Positions 37,528 to 49,732 of a stretch of 64,000 nucleotides of DNA are shown piece by piece; within the stretch, counting starts at the first letter, position 1; every line of letters starts with the position of its first letter. The notes under the pieces were generated by a model. It saw only the letters and a program-made list of their open reading frames with translations. It was not told where the DNA came from and ran no database searches. The position numbers and the translations under genes were made by a program. Source of the stretch: Wolfiporia cocos (taxonomy: Eukaryota > Basidiomycota > Agaricomycetes > Polyporales > Phaeolaceae); the NCBI GenBank assembly GCA_029448655.1, contig JACCLO010000011.1:2728001-2792000 (forward strand). Direction: 5' to 3'.

Positions 37528-39881
37528 ATGTCTGATACGCCGCGCTCGAGAACGCCCTCGCGTGTCGGCACACCGGTATCCTCGTCTTCACGCCTCACGC
37601 CTGCATACTCTCGCCCCGCACCAGCTGTGCCTTTCAGAGTCTACAATCCCGGGACGAACTCTGCATTGCAGACACCACTTACCGAGTCGTTCCCAGTCAG
37701 TCCCTATGGGCAGCGTGACGGCGTCCGGAGCTCGAACTCGTCGATCCTGGAGGTGCCGGCGACTTCGGGGATGCTAGTACAGAACGCTGATGCTGAAGTA
37801 GAGATGATAGATGGGGAGCGGGGGACCGCGGTCGGGCGCGTGAATACCCGAGCAGTCTATGAGGAGGCCAAACAGCAGCTCCGCCAGCATCTGAGGCGGA
37901 CACTAACCAAGCAGGAACCGGGCGACAACGGTGAGCCGGGCTATAGTTGCTCGCCGTATATGCACTGACATGTATAACAGAGGTACCAGAACCAAGTCAG
38001 AAGGAGAAGGGCAAGGCCGTTGACTTGCAAGAGGTGCAACATAGTCCTGGTTCGTGACTTCGCCCGCATAATCCGGCTTTAGCCTCACGCATGTGCAGTG
38101 GACAGCTATCCTCCTCGACAATACTTTGTTCTGACCGAAGCTGGGAAACCGGTGTTCATCAGGTATGCTTGTGCAGTCTGTGCGCTTCCCAGTGTTTATC
38201 ATGTTTGCATACAGTCCGCATCAAGATGAATCTTCGGGGCACCTCACGTCGACCATCGGTATCATGCAGGCACTCATATCGATCTTTTACGATGACGGAG
38301 ACAAGATACGCTGTATAAATGCGGGTCGAACGCGAATAACGTTCCTCCTTCGATCTCCCCTATATTATGTCTGCATGTCCTCGTGGGGCGAGCCGGAGTC
38401 TGTGGTGAGTGTTGCGACTCCAATGCCTTAACAGAAGCTGACGTTTGCAAAGCAAGACACGTTTCCACCTAGAATACCTCCACCTCCAGATCCTGAGCGT
38501 TATATCTGCTGAGCAGCTGCGGCGAATGTTCGAACGGCGGATGAACTTTGATTTGCGACGCCTTCTGAGTGGTTAGTCTAGCTGGGCTCCGAATTGAATG
38601 GCATTCACTTACCGAGTTGTAATGCAGGAGCTGAACCACTTATGCACTCATTACTGACACGAATAGAATGGGATTTGGCAATGAGCACGTCCTCCTTGCA
38701 CTGTCTGAAGGTCGAGCCAATGTTACGCAAGAGCATTGCAGATGCACTCGTACCTACATCTAAGATCAAGGTCCGTATGCGTAAGGGTACTGTTCGCGCG
38801 AAATATTGAACTTGTGCATGTACAGGACATTCTCTATGTAATTCTGGTGGCGGAAGAGCGTGTAATTACCCTCGTCAGACCCAAGAAGCATTCAATTCAT
38901 CCCTCCGGTACCGCTGTTCCTACCTGCCCAGATCGCGTGCTTACTCTAGCGCATAGATCTTCATGTTCTCATCAACACCATTCACGCTCCATCAATTATG
39001 AATTCGTCCGCTGCCGCCTCCTGGCTTCCGGTCTGCCTCCCGAAGTACAACGGCTCCGCGTTCGTGAACGCGTACGTAATGTTTTTGCGCAGAGATGCAG
39101 AGATGCAGCCGTCGCAGAAGGACGGAGACGTGGAAAGTTCTCCTCAAGCTGGGCCAACAACAAGTAGCAGCGTGCAGAGCAATGTCCCGAAACCCTCGCG
39201 CGAGATCTGTCTCATGTGTGTCAGCGGCAGCGCAGATTTTGAGGCGGTCAGGAGCTGGTGCGACACTGCCAGTCAGGTAAATCTACCTCATTCACGATAT
39301 GTGCTTCCGTTCATCATTACCTTGTAGCGTTTGACCAATGACGGGCTACTTCTAGCGCTCTCGGACGCAATGGATCGCAGGGAAACAGAGTATACTGTTG
39401 CGGACCTAGGCATACCAGGCCTTCGCCACTTTGTGTACAAGTCACGGCCTAATGTACAGGTGACGATGCCTCTATTCGAAGACCCATATGACGATTTGAA
39501 GGAAAGGCGACGGTAAGGATGATGTTCTGGAGGCTGGGGTACTTTATGCTAACTGTGAAAACCTGCCACAAGGTTGATTACGCTCTATCAGACATTGTAC
39601 GATGCGATACATGCAAAGTCTGGGCAGGGGAGCACCCTCAAGCTACAGTACATCCGGACAGAGCGTGAGAGCGTCATGGGCTGGGTGAGTTTTCCTCTCT
39701 GTCTGCCGTTGCTCCATGTTCTGATAGCCCCTTGCAATAGATCACGCAGTTCTTTGAGCTGTACATAGCGCTGTCGCCGCGATTGCCCAAAAGCGCCGCG
39801 ATCAACGCTGCAAACGCTGTAGCGCGCTGGGTGCAGAAAGAAGACAAGCGGCTCTTCTTGCGCGATGCTCCTGTCTTCTAA
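37528..39881 (+). CDS. MON1: Vacuolar fusion protein MON1
   Basis: With Ccz1 it forms the exchange factor for the Rab7 homologue Ypt7, driving endosome-vacuole and autophagosome fusion. Eleven exons: 37528-37930, 37981-38049, 38099-38162, 38215-38404, 38457-38571, 38628-38770, 38826-38907, 38957-39276, 39328-39512, 39573-39684, 39741-39881; 607 residues. The first 150 residues are a Ser/Pro/Thr-rich disordered leader. The first longin domain follows: YFVLTEAGKPVFIS, IGIMQALISIFYDDGDKIRC, FLLRSPLYYVCMSSWGEPES, and FERRMNFDLRRLLSGAEPLM. The middle longin has LPVCLPKYN...FVNAYVMFL and the last one GLRHFVYKSRPNVQVTMPLF and TLYDAIHAKSGQGSTLKLQY. All three-longin blocks of the family are present. 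The start could be refined by RNA data. Confidence 0.92.
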
Positions 39882-40243
39882 ACAATTGCTCTCCCTTGAT
39901 ACAATTAATGTCTCGCTTTGTTGATTTTTTGCTCTCTCAAATCATATCCTTGCATAATTGCCGATGTGGCCTTGGATTGCACGATTCGCCGCTCGTATAG
40001 GCCATATTGTAGTGTATCTACTAATTGGCGCATCCGATGATGGGAGAGTTATAAATCCAAGAACTCATTCAGATTGTTTACTCTGGCACAGCCTTAGCAT
40101 CGCACAACAAACGAAGGTTGCGCATTCGTGAGGTTTCTGCGATTAGCAGCCACAACTCAAGGGAAGAAGCGCCCTCGCCGCTCATTCGCCGGCGTTCCGG
40201 CCTTCGTGCCCGACTTGCACTGTGCCACTATACTTCTGCGCGT

Positions 40244-40854
40244 ATGTCTCTCCGGCTGGCAGCCCAAGCAGTTCAGCTTGCACCGCGTTTATGTCGCGCG
40301 CTGCGCAACAAAGCTGCTTTGCGACCTGTGCCTCCTCCACGAGGTGACCAGCTCCCCTCGAGTCCTTATATGCGCACAGCACATGGTGCTCAGCTCTGAC
40401 TGGTTCTGGACATCTCGATGCGCAGGAAACATCTCAACACCAGAAGCATTCCTTAAGGCAATTGGCCGTTCCGCGGAGTCGAAAGTAACGGTGGAGTCAT
40501 GGGAGCAGCTGTGGAAGCTTGACGGCCCACGGCTGAAGAAGGCAGGATTGGCTGTGAAGGATCGCAAGTGCGTCAACTGCGCTCGGAAAATGTGCTCTCG
40601 TGCTACGCTCACATAGCAGCTACTGCTGCATTGACTTTGTGTAGATATATCCTATGGAGTCTGGCGAAATTCCGTCAGGGTGAAGACCCTCTAGACTTTG
40701 CGCACCCGCCTACGCCAAAGAAGAAAATCCGCGGGTGAGTATCATCTCGAACCTCGGTCAATGCAATAGCATATATCAAGACATGTTTCCATCCCACAGA
40801 CACGGTCCTGCCGTGCAGAACGGGAAGCGCATTCGGTCTCGGAGACACTGCTAA
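40244..40854 (+). CDS. FYV4: Mitochondrial small ribosomal subunit protein mS41 (IGR motif, FYV4)
   Basis: Exons 40244-40343, 40426-40567, 40645-40734, 40800-40854; 128 residues. The N-terminus MSLRLAAQAVQLAPRLCRAL is a typical mitochondrial presequence (Arg, Leu, Ala; no acids). The IGR domain (PF09597) follows: ISTPEAFLKAIGRSAESKV, ESWEQLWKLDGPRLKKAGLA, VKDRKYILWSLAKFRQGEDP, ending with a basic tail. Yeast Fyv4 is a component of the small mitoribosomal subunit. A TTATAAATC element at about 40049 may be the core promoter. The longer upstream frame reaching back to 40118 is not needed. Confidence 0.9.
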
Positions 40855-41013
40855 GCTCTGTAGTCGTTTGCTTTTCAAGTACGATGCAGATACCACGGAC
40901 TGTACTTTTTACTTTTTACACTTCGCTCTTCTATTGCATATGCGCGTGCTCAGCGCAGCATGGGTTAGATATTCAGATTGCACTGATTCTCAGGGCACAA
41001 AATGCTAAAACAA

Positions 41014-41085
41014 CTCCGATACGGGGAATCGAACCCCGAGCTACCGCGTGAAAGGCGGTAATGTTAGCCGTTACACCATATCGGA
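41014..41085 (-). tRNA. tRNA-Glu(UUC)
   Basis: Reading from 41085 down, the acceptor TCCGATA pairs with TATCGGA, the anticodon stem is CCGC/GCGG with loop CTTTCAC (anticodon TTC), and the T arm CGGGG-TTCGATT-CCCCG is perfect. No intron. A TTTT run after position 41014 on the minus strand fits Pol III termination. Confidence 0.95.
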
Positions 41086-41583
41086 CTATGACAACGGTGC
41101 CCTGTGTTTGATATAACCGTTTGAATGAACGTTCACTACAATATGTGAGTTCCAACAAACCATGGTTGTGGTGCGCTGAGCCCGACGGTGAGCGCAGAGC
41201 CGACATCGTCGAGCAGCAGAGTCGGAGAGCCAGCGATGACGGTGGAAGAAAGCGGCAAGAGTAGCGATGGCGTGGGCGCAAGGCCGACATCGCCGCCGAG
41301 CGCTGAGCGCGCTCACAACTTTGTATCGGCTTCGATGGTGAATGTCACAATCTTACTCGTGTTCAGCCGCACCAAGACTTATGCGCATAGTATGGAACAA
41401 GCGACGATTGGATTTCAAAGCAATCCCTAGGAGCAAGCTAAAGACAGCGAATAGACCATAGCAGAGGGCAAGAATATACTGGCCTATGATGGCGCAAACC
41501 CAAGGAATTATGTCCATCAAGGTCAAAGACAAGATCCCGCTCAGATACAGTGCGGTAAGCGCGGACCAAGCATGAGTGCATCA
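41086..41583. other. Gene-free interval beyond tRNA-Glu
   Basis: About 500 bases. A short imperfect repeat of CCGACATCG(T/C)CG-like sequence occurs at about 41200 and 41287. No exon chain. Confidence 0.45.
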
Positions 41584-42709
41584 TCATGCAGCCTCATCGT
41601 GAAGCAACACGTACTCTCGCTGGGATTCTCCGAATTTGATCACTAGTATCCAGGACACGGAAGCAGTCAACTTGACTGTTCGAGTAACAGAAGATGCACG
41701 AACACTCACCGTCGCCTGGCTTCAATTCGTAATATCGAGACTCAGGTATCGCCTCATCATTCACGTGAGTTGCGTTTGTAGACTCAAGGTCGATGATAAA
41801 GGGTCTGTAGTAGTCGACGCGCTGTGACGGATGCGTCACTGAGGGAAGACAAGCATACTCACTTGATCACATTCTTGATGTCGCCAAACTCACTCTTTTC
41901 TCGCATTTGACGATCTAAAGGATAAGTCAGCTCAGCATCACGTCTTTGTTGAACGAACATACATTGTATCACAGCGTGCTGCTTAGAGCATGATGGATGG
42001 TCTATTGCTATATCAGCGATTGTTCTGTCACGCCCAATCAAGTATGCGCTCTGTCGGTGTATATGCAATAGATCTAACACGCATTCAGAATCCTCGTATA
42101 GCCACACTTGCAGTCAAACGAGTACCACACACCGACTTGCTCCTGGCCCTTGAACACGTACAATCGCCAGCCGACGAGAGGTTTGCGGGCTTCCGGCGGC
42201 TCATGGTACTTCAAGACAGTCTTCGTTCCGTCCGTGTGCTTGACAGTCTTTGTGGCAGCTGCAAGTAGCCCGGAAGCTGCAAAGTTCGGTTTAGCTTTGT
42301 CCTCGGGCTCTTGTGGCTCATTCTTGGTCGAGGATTCCCGTGAGCGTCCCCTGGATCTATGCCTACGCGGAGATGCCGACCGACGCGAAGGGCCCGCTCG
42401 TTGGTCCCGATCCCTCTCCCGTTCTTGGTCACGGTATCGCCGCGTATCTTCCTCGTCACGTTCTGACCGTCTACGGTCTCTGCGGTTTACGTCTTCTTCG
42501 TCACGCTCTGAACGCCTGCGGTCTTTGCGATCGCTGCCTTCCCCGTCACGTTGGGAGTATGATCTGCCGCTGCGACCCTCATGCTCGTACCGACGGTCAT
42601 TCTCTTCGTATTTGCGCCGTGAGTAGCGATCATCGCGGCGCCCGTGAGAGCTCTCGTGGTGGTCCTCGTACCGATGCCTTCGTGGGGGAGATGTTGAGTC
42701 TCTGGCCAT
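41584..42709 (-). CDS. PML1: FHA-domain splicing factor PML1/SNIP1
   Basis: Exons 42709-42133, 42073-41963, 41914-41863, 41804-41710, 41642-41584; 297 residues. The N-terminal half is an Arg/Ser/Glu/Asp-rich RS-like region with a tandem repeat. The C-terminal FHA domain is clear: IHRQSAYLIGRDRTIADIAI, DHPSCSKQHAVIQYRQ, PFIIDLESTNATHVNDEAIP, RYYELKPGDVIKFGES and REYVLLHDE. This is the DHPSCSKQHA/YYEL version found in yeast Pml1 (pre-mRNA retention and splicing, RES complex) and metazoan SNIP1. The phosphothreonine-binding Arg (GRD), Ser (SCSKQH) and Asn are retained. Acts in the nucleus. An in-frame ATG at 42859 would add 50 residues; the MARDSTSPPRR start is preferred because it opens the RS region as in relatives. 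Confidence 0.9.
42440..42535. repeat. Coding tandem repeat of about 45 bases in PML1
   Basis: Two near-identical units encode RKDRRRSERDEEDVN and RRDRRRSERDEEDTR. On the plus strand the units read as CTTCGTCACG(C/T)TCTGA blocks. The number of copies may vary between strains. Confidence 0.7.
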
Positions 42710-43057
42710 TAGACCAAAAGAAGCTGATGAATCTGAGGGCAAAAGACCCAGAGAGTAATGGATAGTATAGGGTGAGGTTGTAGGTGTCGAGAGCAGGCTA
42801 AACAGCTCGCACTCGATGTCCTCAACCGGGAAATACCGAGCGGATGATGAAACAGGCAAGTCCAGCCACAGACGCGTTCGCGATCACGTGCAGGCGTGAA
42901 TGCGATGAGTATAGTAGCGCGTCTCGGAGAAGTGCGCTAGACGCGCTTCGCCTCTCACATACTCTCTACGCGCTCAGTTCATACCGTGAATACCAATTTG
43001 CTGGCAACCAAGCGGGAGCAACGCGCAAACTTCTATTCAAGGACCGTGCCGGCGAAA

Positions 43058-44295
43058 CTATGTACAATAGATTGTACCAATGTAAATATCGCCTGGATAC
43101 GGTCCCAGGTGATCCAAGATATCACTGTCAGCAATATTGGGCACGGTTTGGATAGTGCATTGAGCATCTGTAGCGTCATCGTTGCCGGGACATGCCACGA
43201 CGTCATTGTCTGCCTCCGAAACGACGTGAACCTCGGTCTCTGGATGCTGGAAGCCCAGGAATCGGCCAGGAACAATGGGGATCGGGTCTTTCTCATTGTT
43301 CATCCGGGTGAAGTCAGACACCTGATGGAATACAGCCTTAGCGAAGAGAGAGTACGGTGAGTAGTCCTACTCACTGTTGCATCAACCAAGTCCGCCCATG
43401 AGGGGTTGCCTACTCGGGGTGTCCCATACGTGCGACCCATTATGCTGATATCAGAGGGCAGATTCAATGCCATGTATATCGAGTCCAGCTCGGCAAGGGC
43501 GGCACCAAGAGAGTGCCCGACCTGCATGGTGGTATTTCAGCCATCACGCGTCCGGCAACAACGAGCTACGGCGCTCACCAAGATAACAGTGTCTGCTCCC
43601 TTGTTCGAAATGATGCTCTTTGTTTCCGCCAGAATTGCCTCCGCCGTCAATGCCTGCTCATCTGCAAAGCCGCTGTGCACCCATACGTCCGAAGAGACGC
43701 CTGGAAATAGAGTGCTGTTTAAGTTCTCGGTGATGATGTCGATGTCCGTCAAATCGGACAGTCTGATAGGCATATCAGAGATTAGGATCGCTGATCTCAT
43801 GGGAACTGGCTCTATCACATACAACTCGGTGGGGTCTGTACCCTGGTGGGCAACCACGACTGCATTTTCGTCTGGCCAATACCCAACAAAGTCTGCCGAT
43901 TGCAGGTTAGAGGGGATCAGGAAGCATTGATATATCATCCACGAACATAGCTGAACTGCATCTCCGTCTCCACCAGTGAGGGTCGGCTCAAAGCCAGGGA
44001 TGGCATCACAAGCCTCTGCGCAATGTTGAACACAACTTCACAGTCGAAAGTAGATTATATACTGACGACCACAGGTCCAATCGGTAATTATGCTTGACGC
44101 ACAATATGCGGCGCGTGCAAATTGGGTGTAGGGGGTGAAGGTTGAGATCTCGTCCGAAGTGAGTGTAGTAACCACAGACGGATCGATGAAACTGGGCGAT
44201 GATCGGCGCGAAACACGGGAAGAAGCCGGGGCAGCAGAGACCCTTGCGAAGCTCCATACGAAGGGCACGAGGACGACAGACAGTTGGGCGAGCAT
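43058..44295 (-). CDS. Secreted class 3 lipase (PF01764)
   Basis: Exons 44295-44070, 44015-43947, 43892-43823, 43762-43579, 43521-43375, 43321-43058; 319 residues. A signal peptide is evident (MLAQLSVVLVPFVWSFARVSAA). Motifs: FTPYTQFARAAYC, YFVGYWPDENAVVVAHQGTD, VHSGFADEQ, the nucleophile elbow VILVGHSLGAALAELD, YGTPRVGNPSWADLVD, and a C-terminal part with a candidate catalytic His in LDHLGPYPGDIY. Cysteines near both ends suggest disulfides. Family members cleave triacylglycerols or feruloyl esters outside the cell. The intron 43822-43763 is 60 bases, a multiple of three and without stops; it is inferred from GTATGT/ATCAG and from the family spacing after GTDPTE. Confidence 0.9.
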
Positions 44296-47200
44296 TGCTG
44301 AGGTCCCGAGGCACTAGCGTGTATACTCAACGCACTCCACTCCACAAAGCGGATGGTTGCAAGGGTCTGCGGCACCGCCCTCGCATTTTATCTGTATCCG
44401 CAATTGATACATGTATTGCTGACTGCTCGTCTTGGGCCCAAGCAGCTTGACTGGGCAGGGATCTTGTATGGTCGACCGCATGGCTACGAGCACCTGAGAG
44501 GGACATCGAAGCAGCGAGCACCTGCCGGTATCATAAATAGACAACCGCGTCCCTGCCAATGATTGATGCCGAGCAGGTAAGGGAACGGAGACGGTGGTCG
44601 CTCGAGCGAGAAGACCGCCTTAACTCACCATACTGAGATATCCCGGCTGCGGCACAATCACGTCGATGCATATTTGGGTTTAGACGTGGGATCGTCTCGC
44701 TGATAGTAGCGAGGCAGAGAAAGGGCGACTGTGTCGAATAATACAAGAGCAGATGGGTGCATGGTCTCCTGATGATCGCAGCTGTCGCGAGTGCAACGAC
44801 TGGAACGTCGCATAATTCCATGCGAATTGGCGCTATGCCGCATTTACGCCGCGTTCTATTTATCGGACCGCGGGGACGGCTGCAAATACTCAGCTGATAT
44901 GCACCAGGGCAATAGCAGCAACGGTAAGAGGTACATATCCTGATGAAGTTTCATCAGTATGCTGAACAGCGGCAGCAAGCGTACGACTCCTCATGAGGCA
45001 GAGGTAGCAGCTCTCAGATGCGTGAATAAATCACCCATCAATGCATCAAGTGACAATGTTAGCGCATGGTCAGCAGAGCAGAGCACTCCCTGCGCTCGCC
45101 GAGGTATTTTGGCAGTGATCCTCTGCGATGACAACTCGGCCGGCCAAGTGCCACCGGCTATTCCGGCTATTGCCGGCGCTCTCCAATCCTGAGATAGACA
45201 AAGGTGGCTGGCTGTCTTTCTCCTTGACCTCCAGTTATCCCACACGGGCTATGGCCATGGATTGCAGTGTACGCAGAATCGCCTGACGCAGATTTGTATG
45301 AGCCCCCGATTCCACGTGATTCGCTGAATAGGCATTTCATACTCCGTTTCAATGAACGTTAATTTGCGCGTCGCATAAGCTCAGCCCCTGCGCAGCTCGT
45401 GTACCCACTATCTCTTCTCGCATACTAGCTGTGAAATGCACTACCGTTCTCGATGAACAGAACCACTTGCAGACCAGGAAGCTGGCGTTATCGTCGCGAC
45501 GCGCCTTCTGGCTGCAGGGTCAGTAAAAACGTCACAGTGGCTCACAAATCGATATCGAGGAGCGCCACAATGAGTTGCTCGGCCGGAGATAGGTTGTACG
45601 GGTCCATTAATGTCTCGGCCTACGGGCGACATTGGGCGATGTAGCCTGGCGATGTCAGTGGTCGTCGATCTGATCAGCCGCAACGGATCTTCGACCGCCT
45701 CCGAGAATACTTGTCAACAACAAAATTCTTTGAAAACTCATATTTCCTGCGTGTCCAGTAAGTACTATCTCGCGCTGATTTGATTGCGACTCATTTTTCG
45801 ACTCTGCCCTGACAGGCAGCGTAGTGGCTCAGTTTGTCAGATAGGGTATCTGCGAAACTTAGAAGCATCGTCTGCTATCTGCGTTCGGCATGATCGGTGA
45901 GTTGCAGACGTGATAATCTATCCTTGAGTCGGGTGTTCATAGAAGTGCCGTTACGTGTGGGGCTACTCCACGATAACACTATTAATTAAGTTACAGTGAG
46001 TGGCTGTAGCTCTTCCTCATCCGATACAGCGGCTCCTTACACCGGAGCCCTCAATCTTGTTGACCCTTCGCTTGGAACGGCCCCGTCAAACATTGTCCGC
46101 ACTTGTTCCTGATTCCCACAACAAGTGAAGATGCTGCACCCAGGTCCGACATGGCTATATATGTCTGTCACTGCCACCGCCGAGGATTTGGACTATTAGT
46201 TTTTGCGTTCAAATCGTCGTGGCCCCCGTGTTAGCGGTTTTCTGGGGCTAACGTCACCATAAATCCGCTGTGACATTTCAGAAGAGGACTTGATATTCCT
46301 CGACAACTGGCCAAAAACTTAAGCGCATGATAAGAATGAGAGATGGCCGGTCGTCGCACTTGCCGACGTCGGGCCCATGGTGCTTGATACAGCTATAGGG
46401 TCTTGACGAGCATCAGCACGATCAGCGCCGACGAAGCGCAATTTCGAAAATAGTATGAAACCTTATGAGTGAATAGGAACGTGGTTATGTGAAAGATGGT
46501 GCATGGAAGAACAGGTCTTTGCTTCGAAATCCGACTATTCAGTAGCAAATCATCATCACAGAAGATGATAGCAAATACCTCGATCACTGGGTCGTCGGGG
46601 AGAGCACAGGACGTCCGTGGACATTCGCTTTCGCTCGAGCCCCGGAGGAACATGATCGCCAGTCGTATTCAGAGATCGGTTGGCATGTGTTCCCACGTGT
46701 GAATAGTCTATTGACCGCTGACATGGGACTTCGACTAACGGGCAAGAACAAGTATCAGTCCCAGTGCTAGAAGTTGATCGGACGAGAATTGCTGATGGCG
46801 AGATGCCTGTGGCACGACTCCGACTAGCACGGATGCGCTGGAACACTGAAGTACGCCGTGGATGAATTTGCACGCATCGCCGCTGGCAGGCAACTGACAG
46901 GTATTCAAAATCTAATCAGCTTACCGCCTCTTTCGTCCATGATTCGCAGCTATTATGGACTGGCATCTGGGCGTCCAAAAGTCTGTCATCGGCCAACAAA
47001 ACTGGCACAGTGCGGAGCTGCCATGTAGACAGTCCAGCCTCTTAGGAAGGACCTCGTATCCTGAGCTTAATGCGTGACGTGCGCCCACGAAGAACGGACC
47101 CCATTTCAACTACTTTGGCCGCCGCACGACGCACTCCAAGGCTAGTCTCCCGCCAGGAAGGTGGCGCGCGAACCGCACAGCCTGTGGCACAACAGAACGC

Positions 47201-49732
47201 TCGGTAGGCCCTACCTGCTTCAGACGCCGCACGCACCACTTCGTGCGGCGTCAATCTTGCCGATCTGACTTGCACTGTGATGATCTGGGACGCCACAGCC
47301 ATCAAGCTGAACGAGCTGGTTGCAGTAGCTGCACGCCTCCTGGGCCAGCGACGTCACCGCGCGCGGGGCTTGCCCCACAACGCCAGCAGGTCTTCTGTCT
47401 TTGATCCACGGACCTGCCTACTGGCGGCCTCAGACGCGCGGCTTCTGGGGCTTCCATCTCGCGCTTAATAGCGCCGCTCGAGCCAAGGGATGGGCGCAAC
47501 GAACCATTCACCTGCACCGGTTCCCGGCGCCTTGAGAAAATGCCTTCGACAACGCGAACGCTAAGCGAAATTAGCTCGAGATGCTGATCCCTTGCGGTGG
47601 AATGGACGCGCGCGCGTGGATGGCGGGTAAGACCGCACGCGCGGAGATGGCCTGGCGACCTCATGCATTGTTTTACAAATTGCGCACGGAATTTGGCCGA
47701 ACAGCCACGAGGCTATCCACCGAAATTCGGTGCGCGGAGCGACCCTGGAACGTGCTGTGGCTTGTGTGATGCAGCCGCCCGCAGCAGAGACGTCCGTTGC
47801 TGTTGCAGGCACGCGGTGAGCAGCAGACGGCTGTCACGACGCGGTGTCTGCCCGTGCATGCTCCGCGTACGTGGACGCGATATAGGTACCGCGGTGCCTC
47901 GTTTCGTCCCGGGATCTAGCGGTCTCGAGCCAGCTGAAATGCATCATCCCTAGCAATGATCCCCGAGTTGGATGCCGGACGGTGCTGAATGAGTGGCACG
48001 GCGCAGGACAAATTCTACGCGCGAGCTCGAGAAGCGAACGTTACGGTATGCTAACGTAGCAACAACCGCTGGTCCCGCCATCTCGACCATCCAGATCACT
48101 TGCAGAGTACGTACGCATTCCGCAGGAACTAGATGTGATCCCCAAGGCTGGTGCAGCAATTTGACTGTTCCAGGAAAATGCCGTCAGGTTTGTCGTCATG
48201 ACTCGATGCGGAGACGGAATCTTGACACGCTGATATCCAAGCGAGCTGATATCTCCCGTGGCGAGGATACGAGAACAGGATTTGCCTTGTGGTGTCCAAA
48301 TCAGTCCTCTGGCGCCGTCCGGCGGTCAGCATGTGCCTCAGGGGATGCACGTCGCAAGCGGCGAGGGGGCTCGTGGCGACCAACATCTTCTCGAGCTGGC
48401 GCTCCTGAGAAGTGGCGAGTACAGAGGCCGGGGTGCGGGTTTGGGAACTGTTTGGGATTGGCCAAACATATCTTATCCTGGAAGGGCACTCACGTAACCG
48501 TCTGACTCAACGAAGCAGGCACGAGATCGGGCCGCACGCGTGCTGGGCGGCAGGAGCGGTCTTCCCGGCCAAGTGGATTGGGAGCGCGAGGGTTAGACTA
48601 CATATGCTGAATCTGTACCGGCGGAGTGCAGGCCTAGACGTACGAAGTGGCGGGCCGCGGCGGGATGGATTTCAATGGGCACTTGACATTGGGATTCGTC
48701 TTATCGTGGGCGGGGTGGACATGCGGTCGGGGGGACTCAGACCCTGCTCGCACGATTGTTGGACTGGAGCAACATTCCGTGCTCATGATGGGAGCGCTAG
48801 CTGGATCTTGCGCAAGAACGTCATAGCTTGATCCAGGCGCACAAGCGATCATGTACGTCAGCAGCCCTGAGAGCACGGTGTCACGCAGAGTGGCGTTCCC
48901 AGGCGATTGCGAACGGGGCATTCTCCGAAGCTGGTCGGCAACTCTCCTCGGGACGTCCCTGGTCAGGATGGACATGAGTCTGGCCCAACGAAGCTGGCCG
49001 TCGTTCTGGTGGAATGTGCTGCGCAGACAGCAAATAATTAACGGATCGCATGTCGGTCGGCAGTGGATCTGCGCGCATCTGCGGGAATTGGGCGGGCGAT
49101 GCGATTGTCGTTTAGTCTCGAGATGCACGCTCAGAATGCTGCGGCCTCGAAACGGGCAGATGCGTGCGGCGCCGGGCTGGCTTCTGCTGCTCGCACTCGC
49201 CAGCGATCTAAGGATCACATCGGCCGGTCCCGCAGGCACTGGCCAGGCTGATACGATTTCCCAGATCATCAGGGACATTGGCCAGCCGACAATTGAACTC
49301 CTCTTCTGGCCGTTGACCGTGTCCGGCGGTGCAAGGCCCGGATAGAAGCGGGCAGCGGGGCGTGGGTAAAGTGGGGCTGCCCACCATCAGCCTCTGGTCG
49401 ACAGCACCTCCCGGTCTTCAGATCACGCCTGGCGATCGCGATTGGCCGGTGCCTATAATTCTCTTTTTGCTTGCCTTCGCCGCGCATATATGGTAGCTTC
49501 TCAGTAGTATGCCCTTATAATTAACGCAGCCAGGCAAGGCCACTACGCGTTTGCCTGCCCCCATGCTGCTCGCCGCCTCGCTCGTCTGAATTTCTCCCCG
49601 TGAGTCTTTGCCTCGTCACGCATGCAGTCGCCTTCTCAAATACCCACTCGCTAGCACGGTTCCTCAGCATCCGCATCCCCCGGGTGCAGTTGCACGATCA
49701 CCGTACTATTTACTCCCATCACGCCGTCCCCC
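44296..49732. other. 5.4-kb gene-free region upstream of the Zn2Cys6 factor
   Basis: By far the longest stretch without a supported gene. No exon chain, family motif, transposase, reverse transcriptase or long terminal repeat was recognised on either strand. The left part (44296-46900) is of average or AT-rich composition, while 47000-49400 is visibly GC-rich, which creates many chance open frames (for example minus 48634-49278). The region lies between divergent starts of a lipase and a transcription factor, so part of it is promoter; a long non-coding RNA or decayed element cannot be excluded. A TATA-like CTTATAATT sits near 49513, 220 bases before the factor's ATG. Confidence 0.5.
47223..47252. 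repeat. Perfect 11-bp inverted repeat, 8-base spacer
   Basis: GACGCCGCACG (47223-47233) is followed after CACCACTT by its exact complement CGTGCGGCGTC (47242-47252). It lies in the gene-free region and could be a dimeric protein-binding site or a hairpin. Confidence 0.7.

Noticed and set aside
48634..49278. 214-codon minus-strand frame and neighbouring long frames (47993-48505, 48851-49345)
   Set aside because: GC-rich stretch lowers stop frequency on all frames; no motif, no splice partners, and the frames overlap on both strands.
49485..49560. Possible LTR or transposon end near the transcription factor
   Set aside because: No target-site duplication, tRNA primer site or terminal repeat could be found.
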